From assembly GCA_945878405.1 (NCBI GenBank), contig CAMCTJ010000009.1, positions 59,379 through 123,378 of the forward strand: a stretch of DNA of 64,000 bases, in the 5' to 3' direction. Source of the stretch: Bdellovibrio sp. ZAP7. GTDB lineage: Bacteria > Bdellovibrionota > FAC87 > UBA2466. A program made the position numbers and the translations under genes. The first letter of the stretch is position 1, and each line of letters starts with the position of its first letter. The notes beneath the pieces were generated by a model, which was given only the letters and a program-made list of their open reading frames with translations, ran no database searches and was not told where the DNA came from. Shown piece after piece: positions 38,994 to 49,301 of this stretch.

Positions 38994-40757
38994 ATGAAAA
39001 GCTTTTGCTTTAAAAAAATCTGCTTTAAGGGCGCTGCCCTCATTCTGTTGGCCTTCGGGTCAGCTTCGTCTTTTGGCGAGCAAGGAAATCTGACCAATCA
39101 AGCTTTTATCAATCAATTTGGTCAATTCGGACAGTTCGGTCAGTTTGGAACTGGAGCTCAGCCGATCAAGGGATTTAGTAAACTGCTAAAACAGGGCAAT
39201 CAAACTCTCGGACAACTCGTAACAGGCGAACAACTTACTTTATTAGTAGATGGAAATGGAAACTTAGTCGATCAAAGAGGTCGTCGGGTTGCTGCCAGAG
39301 ATCCCGATATTGCACGTCAATTTCAAACGTTTGCACTTCTCAATCGAGACCAACTTCAAGGAAATCAGAGAAACGCGGTCGACCGGTTTCTTTTGGCTTC
39401 TGGAGGAGTGAGCGATGGCAGAATGACCATCGATTTGGCTTCTTTTAGTTTAAGACCTCGAGGAGCGGGAGCAGCCGGGGAAGAAAAATCAGATCTGCCC
39501 CCAGGAGTGAATCGAATCAAAGCAGGATTAGCAGCTCTTAACTTTTTTCTCAATTCCATTCAGAATCGGTGTTTGATTCGGATTTTTGAAAACCAGGTAG
39601 ACTTTGCCAGTGGAACTTTGAGCATGGATTTCTCTTCTTTTCGAGATCAAGATGGTAACCAATGCTTGAACGGTTTAACCCTTTCTCTCATGGAAACCGC
39701 GGATGAAAAAGATCGGTGTAACGGCGGGAAACTCCGGATTAACGAGCTTATTAATACAATGATGCAGCCAAATATTTACGCTGCTGCACAGGGCTTTAGT
39801 GGATTAAATCGAAATCAGGTTTCACAAGTACTGGGAATGAACGAGGACAAGCTTGCCACTTTTGGCAATAAACTCATCGTGGGAACGAGAGTTGAAGATG
39901 GAACTAAGCAATCAGATGTGGTTGGTGGACCCCAGCGAGTTTTAGAAAGGCAGAACGCTTTCAATGTTCCTGGCCGTTTTTGCTATCGCAGTCTTGATTT
40001 TAAAGACGTCCATGAAGGTGGCGCTGGAAGCGATTCAAGAAGCGTAGAAGAGAGTGGGATTTTATTTGCTCACGAAGCAGAAGAGTGGCTTTGCATGGGA
40101 TCGAATGGCTTTTTGGTAACATTTCTTTTTAATGCCGACGGTACTTTGTTAGAAGAAGCCCCAGCCTCCATTGCGTCGTCTTACCGGAATTTAAGACCGG
40201 CAGTTCGAAATGGAGCTTCTTGTTTAGATTGTCATAACAAAGGCTTTTTAGGGGGAAGACCTGGAAAGTACGAAGAGCAAAAACAAAAAATGCGCTTGCT
40301 CAATCAACCGACTGCCGTGCGGGGGCCTGATGGGCGAAACTTAACTCATGGGGACTTTTTCACGACGAATCAGCCCTATTTTGCTCAGGCACAGCAAGAC
40401 AGTAACGTTTTTGTCTCGGCTCAAATTCAATCCGGTTCTTACCTGCCGGATCCGGATAAAAATGGAGATCCCATTCCATTGATTCCTGAATCCATGGAGG
40501 CTTTAAGAAACCCGGTAACCGAAGCGATTATGGCCAGAGAACTCGGGGTTTCTCCCTTAATTGCGAGAAGTATCATGGGCGGGAGAAAATCTATTCCTCG
40601 TTTAGACTTTGAAAGTCGCTTCTGCGAGTACAAAGCGACGGCGGGAGAAATTGGAAAAGCTGCGATCGACCAAGCGAGAAAACAAAGTGCTAGTCCCAGA
40701 GCTTCAGGGGGCGCACCAGCTGCGCATCAAGGCAGTCGCTCACGCAAGTTTCGATAA
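38994..40757 (+). CDS. Hypothetical secreted protein with single CXXCH haem-c-like motif
   Basis: Signal-like FKGAALILLAFGSASSFGEQ; (QFG)4 repeat; ASCLDCHNKGF motif. Confidence 0.65.
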   Translation: MKSFCFKKICFKGAALILLAFGSASSFGEQGNLTNQAFINQFGQFGQFGQFGTGAQPIKGFSKLLKQGNQTLGQLVTGEQLTLLVDGNGNLVDQRGRRVAARDPDIARQFQTFALLNRDQLQGNQRNAVDRFLLASGGVSDGRMTIDLASFSLRPRGAGAAGEEKSDLPPGVNRIKAGLAALNFFLNSIQNRCLIRIFENQVDFASGTLSMDFSSFRDQDGNQCLNGLTLSLMETADEKDRCNGGKLRINELINTMMQPNIYAAAQGFSGLNRNQVSQVLGMNEDKLATFGNKLIVGTRVEDGTKQSDVVGGPQRVLERQNAFNVPGRFCYRSLDFKDVHEGGAGSDSRSVEESGILFAHEAEEWLCMGSNGFLVTFLFNADGTLLEEAPASIASSYRNLRPAVRNGASCLDCHNKGFLGGRPGKYEEQKQKMRLLNQPTAVRGPDGRNLTHGDFFTTNQPYFAQAQQDSNVFVSAQIQSGSYLPDPDKNGDPIPLIPESMEALRNPVTEAIMARELGVSPLIARSIMGGRKSIPRLDFESRFCEYKATAGEIGKAAIDQARKQSASPRASGGAPAAHQGSRSRKFR

Positions 40758-41161
40758 TAATCAAACAGCTCCAAATCAAACGGGTTAAGTGAATTCACTA
40801 ACTCGGAATTTCTAAATTCAGCTTGGCACTGATAGCAAACTCCGACTTCCTTTACTCTTCGAACCAGAAAAAAATCAATGAGAGTCACAATCAAAAGTGA
40901 AACTCCATAAGTGAAATAGGCGAGGGCGACCCCCACAACCACTAGGAGAATTCCAAGTCTCTGATTGAAATCTTTACGTCGATAAAGATGAGCAGCCCCG
41001 CAAATAGGGCATTGATCTATGCGTTTCTGATTTAAAAGTGCTTCAGTGGAGTGCTCCAGAACGGGCTTTTGGCAACTTTCGCACACCACGGTCCCTAAAG
41101 GCCATGAAAGGACCCGCTTTTGTTTGTTTTTGCACTGAGGACAGGAAAGCTTGAGTTCCAT
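40727..41161 (-). CDS. Zinc-ribbon membrane protein, hypothetical
   Basis: CPQC...CESC...CPICG...CYQC cysteine pairs and central TM; ATG at 41161 overlaps (ATGA) the stop of the upstream gene; ORF track runs further upstream. Confidence 0.6.
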   Translation of the reverse strand: MELKLSCPQCKNKQKRVLSWPLGTVVCESCQKPVLEHSTEALLNQKRIDQCPICGAAHLYRRKDFNQRLGILLVVVGVALAYFTYGVSLLIVTLIDFFLVRRVKEVGVCYQCQAEFRNSELVNSLNPFDLELFDYYRNLRERLP

Positions 41162-41937
41162 CAGAGGGGAAGTCCAAAATAAAAAGCCAAGTAGAGACTT
41201 AAGATTTCCCCCACCAAACAAGCAACCACCACGACATAGAGAATTCCTGTGGCAGATTGGGTAGAGCGGATCTTTACCGTTTTCCAAACGAAGAAGCTGA
41301 GGATCAGAGCTCCTAAAACGCCCCACACGTACCGCATCAACACAAAGACGCCTGGCATTTTTAAAAGGTAGCGATAGATTTCGGTTTCATTCATGCCCAC
41401 CAGGAGATGAGAAATTTGATAAGTTGAGAAAAGGAAACGCAGAACCAGCAAGAAGATCATCATGAGAGTGATTCGTTTTAGCTCGTCAATCGAAAGGGTT
41501 GGTTGAGTGAGGTACCAGTGCCCTAACATCATGGCAGCCATTGAGAAGCCCAAAACACCGGATGCCAAAATCGCATTGATAGCCAATGGGGCCTGCTCGC
41601 CTCCTAGTGTGATCTGGCTAATATCCATGGTTAAGCATCCAAAAAAAGAAATCGTCCCCAGAAAAAAAGAAGCGGCACTCAGCTTATTTGAGACTCCCGT
41701 GAACAAACTAAAAAGTGTCGCGCACAAAATAAACAGGGAAAACCAAAGCGTTGAATCGGAATTGAGGTGAGTGCGGCCCAGAAACCAGTAAGCAAAAAAC
41801 AAAATGACTGAAAGACCCATGCCGTGGATGCGAAAATAAGCAGGACCGACGTCCTTTTGTCTCAAGAAGCCAAAGCTTGTGAATACTCCCCCGCATAAAT
41901 AGAAGAGGACCAGAAAGATAAGATGTTTGAGAGACAT
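41161..41937 (-). CDS. Hypothetical polytopic membrane protein
   Basis: Multiple hydrophobic segments; no recognised family. Confidence 0.6.
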   Translation of the reverse strand: MSLKHLIFLVLFYLCGGVFTSFGFLRQKDVGPAYFRIHGMGLSVILFFAYWFLGRTHLNSDSTLWFSLFILCATLFSLFTGVSNKLSAASFFLGTISFFGCLTMDISQITLGGEQAPLAINAILASGVLGFSMAAMMLGHWYLTQPTLSIDELKRITLMMIFLLVLRFLFSTYQISHLLVGMNETEIYRYLLKMPGVFVLMRYVWGVLGALILSFFVWKTVKIRSTQSATGILYVVVVACLVGEILSLYLAFYFGLPL

Positions 41938-42009
41938 GCACGAGTTCTGACAAGCCCATATGAAATTGTCAAATGGTAGCTAAATAGTTAGACTTATTTA
42001 GGAAAAAAT

Positions 42010-42888
42010 ATGAAGGCTTTAGCTAATATTAATGGTCAAATTTTAGATCCTCAGAGAGCGCAAGTCTCTGTTTTCGATCGGGGCTTCTTATTCGGAGATG
42101 GGGTTTATGAAACCGGTCGATCTTATGATCGCGTGTTTCTTTTCTTAGAAGAGCATATCCAAAGACTTCGAAAATCTGCCGGTCGCTTAGGAATTCCGGT
42201 GCCGTGGACTGATAAGTTTTTAGAAGATCAATTAAAAGCCACTGCGAAGGCTTTTGGGAAAGACAATGTTTATTTTCGAGTGATTATTACGCGAGGGGAA
42301 GTTTCCCAGGTCGGCTTAGATATTGCGACTGAAAACCCCACGCTCGTGATTTTGGTTCAGGATCTTTCTGAAGGCCTTAGCCGGCTTCGGTCGGAGGGAT
42401 ATTATCTACTGACCTCTTCGGTGAGAAGAAATTCCAGTCAGTCACAAGATCCTAATATTAAAAGCAGTAATTATCTAAACAGCATCCTAGCTCTCAAAGA
42501 TGTTAAAGAGCGGGGAGCCATGGACGCTGTGTTACTTAATGTCGATGGATTTGTTACAGAGGGAACGACTTTCAGTATTTTCTCAGTGAGTCCAGAGGGA
42601 AAACTGAGAACCCCAGCGCTTTCAGTGGGGATTTTGGATGGGATTACAAGAAGGCATATTCTTAAAGCAAGTCAGGGGCTATGTAATGCTGAGGAAGGGG
42701 CTTATTCGTTAGAAGAATTTCAAAATGCGAAAGAAGTCTTTATAGCAAGCAGTGTTCGAGAGATATGTCCGGTTTACCAGTGGGATGAAAAAAAATATCA
42801 AGCCCCAGGGCCCCTCACCCTAAAACTGTATGAGGCCTATAGAAAAGGTGTTGAAAACTCGGTCAAGAACTCCCCCCATCGCTACTAA
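42010..42888 (+). CDS. Class IV aminotransferase (D-amino-acid/branched-chain aminotransferase-like)
   Basis: SVFDRGFLFGDGVYETGRSYD, IKSSNYLNSILALKDVKERGAMDAVLLNVDGFVTEGTTFSIF. Confidence 0.92.
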   Translation: MKALANINGQILDPQRAQVSVFDRGFLFGDGVYETGRSYDRVFLFLEEHIQRLRKSAGRLGIPVPWTDKFLEDQLKATAKAFGKDNVYFRVIITRGEVSQVGLDIATENPTLVILVQDLSEGLSRLRSEGYYLLTSSVRRNSSQSQDPNIKSSNYLNSILALKDVKERGAMDAVLLNVDGFVTEGTTFSIFSVSPEGKLRTPALSVGILDGITRRHILKASQGLCNAEEGAYSLEEFQNAKEVFIASSVREICPVYQWDEKKYQAPGPLTLKLYEAYRKGVENSVKNSPHRY

Positions 42889-42889
42889 C

Positions 42890-43879
42890 TTAAACTGCAA
42901 AAGTCTGCAGGCACTCTTCAAGGGTTTGGGTGCGTTTCAATTCCTCAAACCAGGGAAGAGGTCTTTCCATCATCGCTAATTTGACCCATTGTTTGATTCT
43001 GCGAACGATGTATTCAGGTTTATCCGTATGAAGCTGGCTCAAAGTGACGAACCGCTCAATGAACGGGCGCCAATCACTTGGCGAATCCGGGGCTTTGCCC
43101 TGCTGTGGTGAATGAGTTTTAAGTTGTAAAAAACGAGAAATGCTCGTTGCAAGATGTGGGTTTCCAACTGCCCCTCTTCCGATCATGTAATGCTCACACC
43201 CTGTTGTTTCGTAACACTTCAGAAAATCTTGAAAGTTCCAGATATCCCCGTTTGCTACCACCGGCAGGAAATTTAATTCTCGAACCCTTCGAATATGATT
43301 CCAAAAAACAGGCTTTGCATATCCTTGCATGCGGGTCCGAGCATGAATGGTTACCCAAGAGGCTCCCGCTCGAGCGACTGCTTCTACATTTTCAAAAATA
43401 TCCTCGGGATCACTCCAGCCAAGACGAAGCTTTGCGGAAACAGGGATCTCTTTGGGGACTGCCTTTCGTACTTCTGAGACGATCTCAAAAAGCCGTTTCG
43501 GAAATTTAAGCAGAGTTGCTCCGCCATCATGGCGGTTTACAGTTGGGGCAGGGCAACCAAAGTTTAAATCAATGCCCTTAGCCCCTAAACTAACCGATCG
43601 AAAAGCAGATTCCGCAAGTCGTTGGGCATTTCCTCCCAGGAGCTGAACAAGGACCGGGGTACCGGAAGAAGTTAGGCTTTTATTTCCAAGCTCTGGGATA
43701 TGTCGGTGAAACACTGAAACGGGCGGAGTCTGATCAGTGACTCGCAAAAATTCGGTGACGCAGAAGAGAAACGAACCCTTTTCCGTGAGAAGGGCGCGCA
43801 TGGGAGCGTCCGTCACTCCTTCCATTGGGGCTAAGATGACTCCCGGTTGGCCTATTTGGAGTAGGGGGGATAAAGACAA
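42890..43879 (-). CDS. tRNA-dihydrouridine synthase (probable TTG start at 43879 just after the helicase stop)
   Basis: VILAPMEGVTDAPMRALL, DLNFGCPAPTVNRHDGGATLL, VTIHARTRMQGY, VVANGDIWN, IGRGAVGNPHL. Confidence 0.9.
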   Translation of the reverse strand: MSLSPLLQIGQPGVILAPMEGVTDAPMRALLTEKGSFLFCVTEFLRVTDQTPPVSVFHRHIPELGNKSLTSSGTPVLVQLLGGNAQRLAESAFRSVSLGAKGIDLNFGCPAPTVNRHDGGATLLKFPKRLFEIVSEVRKAVPKEIPVSAKLRLGWSDPEDIFENVEAVARAGASWVTIHARTRMQGYAKPVFWNHIRRVRELNFLPVVANGDIWNFQDFLKCYETTGCEHYMIGRGAVGNPHLATSISRFLQLKTHSPQQGKAPDSPSDWRPFIERFVTLSQLHTDKPEYIVRRIKQWVKLAMMERPLPWFEELKRTQTLEECLQTFAV

Positions 43880-43880
43880 C

Positions 43881-45878
43881 TTAAACTCCCATCTGGTCCA
43901 ATTTTTTATAGAGGTCTTGAAGAAGAGATTTTCTTCCGGACTCTTCTGACGGGCGACCGCCGATGTGTTCCGTGTAAAGGTTGTCTGGCACATCTAAAAG
44001 AAAGCGCGAGGTGACTGCATTTTCAAAACGCCCCTGTTTTTTTCTCTTGCGGCAACGAGTGAAAATTAAACGTTCCTTGGCCCGCGTGACCCCCACATAG
44101 AAAAGCCTTCTCTCTTCGCTAATATCTGATCCCAGGCGCTTGTGAGGAATTAAGTCCTCTTCAATTCCCATAAAATAGACCACTGGAAACTCGAGCCCTT
44201 TGCACGCATGGAGGGTCATTAGTTGAATCTCGTTTTTGCTCTCCTCATCTGGAGCGTCCCGAAGATCCATTCTTTCAAGAAAGTCAGTGAGGCCTTGGAG
44301 GGAGCGATCTCTGTCCAGATATTTTCCTAAAATGTCAGCAAAGAGCTCGAGATGCTTCCAACGTTTTTGTGCTGTCAGGGCATTAGGAGATGTTTTCTCC
44401 AAATGCGCTAGATAGTGAATCTGTTTTAAAAATGAGAGGAGGCCCTGAGCTGGAGTCTGACCTAAGGAAAATAAAAGACTTTGGGGAAGAGCCTTCAGTT
44501 GGCTCAAAAGGGAGTTAAGAGATTGGCCCGCTTTGGAATCAATTCCAGCGAGAGTCCATTTTTCCGAAGCTTCAAAAAAATTACAGCCCCTAGCTTCTGA
44601 GAACTGGGTGAGGAGGTCGATGGTTTTATCGCCTATTCCACGACTGGGGACATTGAGAATGCGTCGAAAAGGAACTTCTTGGGGCCTTACAGCACACTTG
44701 AGATAAGCAATAACGTCGCGAATTTCTCGTCTGTCAAAAAAAGCAGTGCCACCAGAAAGAGAATAGGGATGGCCCATTCGACGAAGCTCGGCTTCAATCA
44801 AAGCCCCTTGATTATTGGATCTGAAGAGTACGGCTATGTCTTTTGCTTGCCACCCACGAGTCAATTGAAGCGAAATATCAGTTGCAACGCCTTCGGCTTC
44901 TTCATTTTCAGAAGGGAAAACGAGAACCTCTGGAAGCTGAGCTGTTTCCTCTCGGGTGGGAACCAGCTGCTTGGTATGGCGATCTGAGTTCCTTTTGATG
45001 ATTTCATTGGCTATCTTTAAAATCGCTGGTCTTGAACGATAGTTGCGCTCAAGCCTGACGACTTTGCAGTCATCATAAAATTTGGGGAAGTCTAAAATGT
45101 TTTTAATGCAGGCGCCCCGCCAACCATAGATAGACTGATCGTCATCGCCTACAACGGTCAGGTTATGATGGGTTTGAGTGAGAGCCCGTACCAATCGCAT
45201 CTGTGTCGCATTGGTATCCTGAAATTCATCCACCATGACTTGTTGATATTGTTCCAGCAACTGATCTCGGATGGGTCCTGGGGTTTCTAAAAGTTCCAAA
45301 GGCTTTAAGAGCAGATCGTCAAAATCAACCACTGCTAATTGTCTTAGTTTCTTTTCATAGCGAGGAATTAACCACTCAACAGCCTCTTCGTACTCGTCAT
45401 CTTTGTTTCGCTCAGTACGACGTTCCTCACGAAAGCGACTTAGCGTTGAAATCAGTCTATCGGCATCGTACGCCGTTTTGTCACCCAAATGAAAAGACAT
45501 CAGCTGTTCTTTCAGTAAACTACCTGCGTCTGAAGGATCAATCACCCCAAACTGCTTCGGAAGGCCGATCGCTTTGTGATGAATTTTCAGAAGCTGCAAT
45601 CCAAAGGAGTGGAAAGTTCCGGCCCAAACCCCTTTTGCTTGCTTTCCCAATTTGGAGCTCACTCGTTGTTTGAGTTCCCGAGCTGCTTTATTGGTAAACG
45701 TAAGAACACACATTTTTTCCGGAGCAACGATCTTTTCTTCAACCAAACGGCCAGTTCTTGAAACCAACACCGTTGTCTTCCCAGAGCCAGCTCCAGCGAG
45801 AATCAATAACGGCCCATAATTATGGAGAGCCGCTTCTTTCTGTTCCGGATTTAAATGAGTTAACCAATGAGAAGACAT
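43881..45878 (-). CDS. UvrD/PcrA/Rep-family DNA helicase
   Basis: LNPEQKEAALHNYGPLLILAGAGSGKTTVLVSR, VDEFQDTNATQMRLV, GDDDQSIYGWRGA, LMTLHACKGLEFPVVYFMG. Confidence 0.95.
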   Translation of the reverse strand: MSSHWLTHLNPEQKEAALHNYGPLLILAGAGSGKTTVLVSRTGRLVEEKIVAPEKMCVLTFTNKAARELKQRVSSKLGKQAKGVWAGTFHSFGLQLLKIHHKAIGLPKQFGVIDPSDAGSLLKEQLMSFHLGDKTAYDADRLISTLSRFREERRTERNKDDEYEEAVEWLIPRYEKKLRQLAVVDFDDLLLKPLELLETPGPIRDQLLEQYQQVMVDEFQDTNATQMRLVRALTQTHHNLTVVGDDDQSIYGWRGACIKNILDFPKFYDDCKVVRLERNYRSRPAILKIANEIIKRNSDRHTKQLVPTREETAQLPEVLVFPSENEEAEGVATDISLQLTRGWQAKDIAVLFRSNNQGALIEAELRRMGHPYSLSGGTAFFDRREIRDVIAYLKCAVRPQEVPFRRILNVPSRGIGDKTIDLLTQFSEARGCNFFEASEKWTLAGIDSKAGQSLNSLLSQLKALPQSLLFSLGQTPAQGLLSFLKQIHYLAHLEKTSPNALTAQKRWKHLELFADILGKYLDRDRSLQGLTDFLERMDLRDAPDEESKNEIQLMTLHACKGLEFPVVYFMGIEEDLIPHKRLGSDISEERRLFYVGVTRAKERLIFTRCRKRKKQGRFENAVTSRFLLDVPDNLYTEHIGGRPSEESGRKSLLQDLYKKLDQMGV

Positions 45879-45884
45879 GTTTTT

Positions 45885-46451
45885 TTAAAAAGAATAAGGG
45901 GGTAACTCAGCCGGTGAAAACCTTTCAAGAGGAAGGCCGCGCAAATCTTTTTCCGAAACGGTAGGTGAACCATTCAAGAGGGGCCAAGAAATCGATAAAG
46001 CAGGATCGTTCCAAATCAAAGTTTTTTCATCTTCCGGATAATAGAGCTCAGAAGCTTTATAAGAGACTATTGCGAGATCACTCAGAACTAAGAAACCGTG
46101 AGCAAATCCTTTAGGGATCCAAAGCTGGTGAAGATTTTTGTCGGATAAATTAAAACCCAGATGCTGTCCAAAAGTCGGTGAGCCCACACGAATATCGACT
46201 ACGACATCATAAACTTCTCCCTGAAGGACGGTAATCAGTTTCCCTTGAGCTCTTGGAATTTGAAAGTGGAGGCCTCGGAGAACCCCTTTTTTTGAATGAG
46301 AAACATTATCTTGAGCCCAAGTGTTCTCAGGAATGCCCAGCGTTTGGTAACGATCGGATTGCCAAGACTCAATAAAGAACCCACGTTCATCACGGAACGT
46401 ACTAGGTTTTATAAGTAAAAGGCCTGGAAGTGCAGTTGAACTTGTTTCCAC
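45885..46451 (-). CDS. rfbC: dTDP-4-dehydrorhamnose 3,5-epimerase
   Basis: DERGFFIESWQSDRY, QDNVSHSKKGVLRGLHFQ, GEVYDVVVDIRVGSPTFG, IPKGFAHGFLVLSD. Confidence 0.93.
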   Translation of the reverse strand: METSSTALPGLLLIKPSTFRDERGFFIESWQSDRYQTLGIPENTWAQDNVSHSKKGVLRGLHFQIPRAQGKLITVLQGEVYDVVVDIRVGSPTFGQHLGFNLSDKNLHQLWIPKGFAHGFLVLSDLAIVSYKASELYYPEDEKTLIWNDPALSISWPLLNGSPTVSEKDLRGLPLERFSPAELPPYSF

Positions 46452-46454
46452 ATT

Positions 46455-46925
46455 TTATCGATTTTCTTCGAGGACATTACATCGAAGAGCAATCGTTCCA
46501 CCGAAGGTATCGTTTACATGATTTAAAATAAAATAAGCGCGATTAGCGCGTTCCACTTCAAATAGTTTGGGAAGTAAAAAATCTATTTTTTCAGCTTCGA
46601 AGCTAGAGTTTTTATCGAACTGGAGCTCAAAACGGTAATGATTTTTGTATTTTACTGGGTGATAGTAGTCATCACTCTGGACTGAGCGCTGGTGCAGAGA
46701 GGTTTCAGACCAAGAATCCTTTACCCCTTTTTGAAAAATAGCTAAATCGCCATCGAGTTGCTCAAGAGTGGCAAATTCTCGACCTCGATCGATAGTTCCA
46801 TTTAAAGTCGCATTGACCAACCAGTTTTTTCCCACGGGTTGTCGTTGAGCTGTGCACTGAATCTTATACGGTTTGGCTAGGGCAGCTACGCTGAATAAAC
46901 TCGCTAAAAGAATAGAACGAATCAT
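46455..46925 (-). CDS. Hypothetical secreted protein
   Basis: Signal peptide MIRSILLASLFSVAALAKP; no recognised domain. Confidence 0.6.
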   Translation of the reverse strand: MIRSILLASLFSVAALAKPYKIQCTAQRQPVGKNWLVNATLNGTIDRGREFATLEQLDGDLAIFQKGVKDSWSETSLHQRSVQSDDYYHPVKYKNHYRFELQFDKNSSFEAEKIDFLLPKLFEVERANRAYFILNHVNDTFGGTIALRCNVLEENR

Positions 46926-47055
46926 GTGTGGACCCCCTTTTGAGCCCCACAGAAGTACCGCCCCTGTTAGGGGTAGTCAATCGGGGTTTTGATTAGAATA
47001 ACAGAGGGGGCAACAAACTGTAACCACCTGAAATAATGAGTTAAACACGGTTGTT

Positions 47056-47466
47056 TTAGCCGGCTAATCTTATCTCGCCACGAATAATTTCCGAAAGAGC
47101 CCGAAGGGCATCGAGTGCTGTAAAAATTCCCACTACTTCTCCGGCATTGTTTTGGACTACGACGGAGCCATATTTATTTTCGGCCATGTGTCGGGCAACC
47201 TCTTCAAGTGGGGTGTCTGGTCTTGTAGAGTAAGTCATTGGCATCATCACGCCATCCACTCGTAATTCAGCCGAGCCCTGAAAGTTCCTTGCTACCGCGA
47301 TGTCTCTTTCCGTTAACACACCCACGAGCTTCTTTCCTTCAAGTACTGGCAAGTGTCGAATCTGATGCTCTTGCATGATGTCCATTGCTTTTTTCAAGCT
47401 CTGTTCAACGCCAATCGTTCTAGGGAGGGAACTCATAAAATTTCGAACGGTCCACTGGTCTTTCAT
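47056..47466 (-). CDS. CBS-domain pair protein (ORF extends to 47484)
   Basis: Two CBS repeats: HQIRHLPVLEGKKLVGVLTERDIA ... NKYGSVVVQNNAGEVVGIFTALDALRAL. Confidence 0.88.
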   Translation of the reverse strand: MKDQWTVRNFMSSLPRTIGVEQSLKKAMDIMQEHQIRHLPVLEGKKLVGVLTERDIAVARNFQGSAELRVDGVMMPMTYSTRPDTPLEEVARHMAENKYGSVVVQNNAGEVVGIFTALDALRALSEIIRGEIRLAG

Positions 47467-47578
47467 TTTTCTTACTCCTTGCATAAATGTCCTGTGAATT
47501 AAGAACTGCAGAAGTGATGCCAGGGAGATGGAAAAGACGACTCCAATGGAATAGAATATCGGGTGAGAGGAAAGAACG

Positions 47579-48733
47579 ATGAAAAATCAAATTAGTTATT
47601 TGGGGTTGATTTTATTGGTGGTGACGGTTGCGCATGCTAAGGAACGCCCTGAAGTAAAAGGGTCCATGCAACAGATGTTTAATTCACTTTTGAATCTGCA
47701 ACCTTTTCTTGCAAGCCCTGAAAAATTCAGCAATCCCAAAAACAGTGAGATTATCCGCAAAGACTTAAATCGGTTAGCTACTTTTAAACACGTTTTTCCA
47801 AAAGAAATGAAAAATGAAGAGCCTGGAATTTTTGCGATTTCAAGAATGTTCCACGAAACCATCGAAGACGCCAGAGAGAGATTTAAAAAAGGAAATTACG
47901 ATTACAGCCGTCACCGATTAAGAACGGCAACTGCTTTTTGTTTCAGTTGTCACTCTCGAGTGCCATCAGAAAAGAATTTTGAAGACTTACAAAAAAGGGT
48001 TGAAGCATCTCAATTAACTACTTTTGAAAAAGCAGATGTGTTTGCAGCGACTCGGCAGTTTGATAAAGCCCTAAAAGCCTATACGGATCTTCTGACCGTT
48101 GTTCCTAAAACAAGCATGGATGTTGTCGAATATACTCGTTCACTCCGTAGAGCGTTAAGTATTACGGTAAGGGTTAAACAAAACCCCAAAGAGACGCTCG
48201 AGTTGATTGATAGTGTGACCCAAAGAAAAGACTTGCCGGAGTTCATCCTAAGGCTTGCCCAGCAATGGCGGAAGGATGCGCAGTATTGGATGGATGATAA
48301 ACTAACTGATAAAAAAATGCCGCCAGAAGAACTCGTCGATAAAGCAAAAAAACTGATTGAACGCGCGGAAAAGCTTCAATCATTTCCTGCGGATGAAAAT
48401 GGAGATATCAGTTACTTAAGAGCTTCTAACTATTTACACGAAGCTTTGGATGAATCTCCCCAAAGCAAGTCAAGGACCGAGGCCCTTTACTTGTTAGGGG
48501 TGGCTTATTCGGCATTACAAGATCCTACCCTTTGGGATCTCGATAGACTTTATTTTGAAAGTTGCATTCGAGAAGCGCCCCATACGGATTTTGCAAAAAA
48601 ATGTTATCAGCGCTATTCGGAGAAAGTTTACATGGGTTATACGGGAAGTGCCGGTACTTTCATCCCTGATGATGAACAAAGACGATTGGAAGAATTGAGA
48701 AAGCTGTCGGATAACCAGGCTAAATCAGGTTAG
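47579..48733 (+). CDS. Hypothetical secreted TPR-like protein with a CXXCH motif
   Basis: Signal peptide; TATAFCFSCHSRVPSE haem-c-like motif; helical repeats. Confidence 0.65.
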   Translation: MKNQISYLGLILLVVTVAHAKERPEVKGSMQQMFNSLLNLQPFLASPEKFSNPKNSEIIRKDLNRLATFKHVFPKEMKNEEPGIFAISRMFHETIEDARERFKKGNYDYSRHRLRTATAFCFSCHSRVPSEKNFEDLQKRVEASQLTTFEKADVFAATRQFDKALKAYTDLLTVVPKTSMDVVEYTRSLRRALSITVRVKQNPKETLELIDSVTQRKDLPEFILRLAQQWRKDAQYWMDDKLTDKKMPPEELVDKAKKLIERAEKLQSFPADENGDISYLRASNYLHEALDESPQSKSRTEALYLLGVAYSALQDPTLWDLDRLYFESCIREAPHTDFAKKCYQRYSEKVYMGYTGSAGTFIPDDEQRRLEELRKLSDNQAKSG

Positions 48734-49198
48734 CCGGACCTCTCTTCTCGGACGGATTTCTTTTTCAAGCTTTTGCTGGTTTTTTGATAACTGAGAGAGG
48801 GTGGAAAGTTCTAATCCGACTCGTTCCAGAAGGTCGTCGAAAGAGACAAAGCCTACCAGGTGATTTTTGTCGTCAACGATCGGCATGCGTCTGACTTGTG
48901 CTTCTCTCATTGTCTTCACTAATTCATCAAGAGAAGCTGTGTGCCGGGCGGTAACAGGGTTAGGACTCATGATGTCCCTAACACTCACTTTTTTGACATC
49001 AACTCCTTCTGCAATGACTTCTACGACAATATCTCTATCCGTTAAAAGCCCAATGGGGGACAGCGCACCCCCAGTAGCCGATTCCACAACGACGACACTG
49101 CCGACATGGTAATCCCGCATAAGTTTGGCTGCCTCTTCCACTGCTGCATTAGCTGATATCACTGCTACTTCTGAGCGATACAGACATGAATTGGCCAT
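48725..49198 (-). CDS. CBS-domain pair protein
   Basis: YHVGSVVVVESATGGALSPIGLLTDRDIVVEV ... AQVRRMPIVDDKNHLVGFVSFDDLLE. Confidence 0.88.
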   Translation of the reverse strand: MANSCLYRSEVAVISANAAVEEAAKLMRDYHVGSVVVVESATGGALSPIGLLTDRDIVVEVIAEGVDVKKVSVRDIMSPNPVTARHTASLDELVKTMREAQVRRMPIVDDKNHLVGFVSFDDLLERVGLELSTLSQLSKNQQKLEKEIRPRREVRLT

Positions 49199-49301
49199 GT
49201 TTTCCTCCCAATAGCTAAAAACTTTTGCAAATGAAGAGCCAGCGTGCGTTTTGTCTCCTCAGTGGCACGGATGCTGCTTTATGTCCAGGCGGAGGAAAAT
49301 T

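Noticed and set aside
46961-46973. CCCCTgttAGGGG hairpin upstream of a small secreted-protein gene
   Set aside because: Only 5 bp and no wider structure or U-tract; too weak to interpret.
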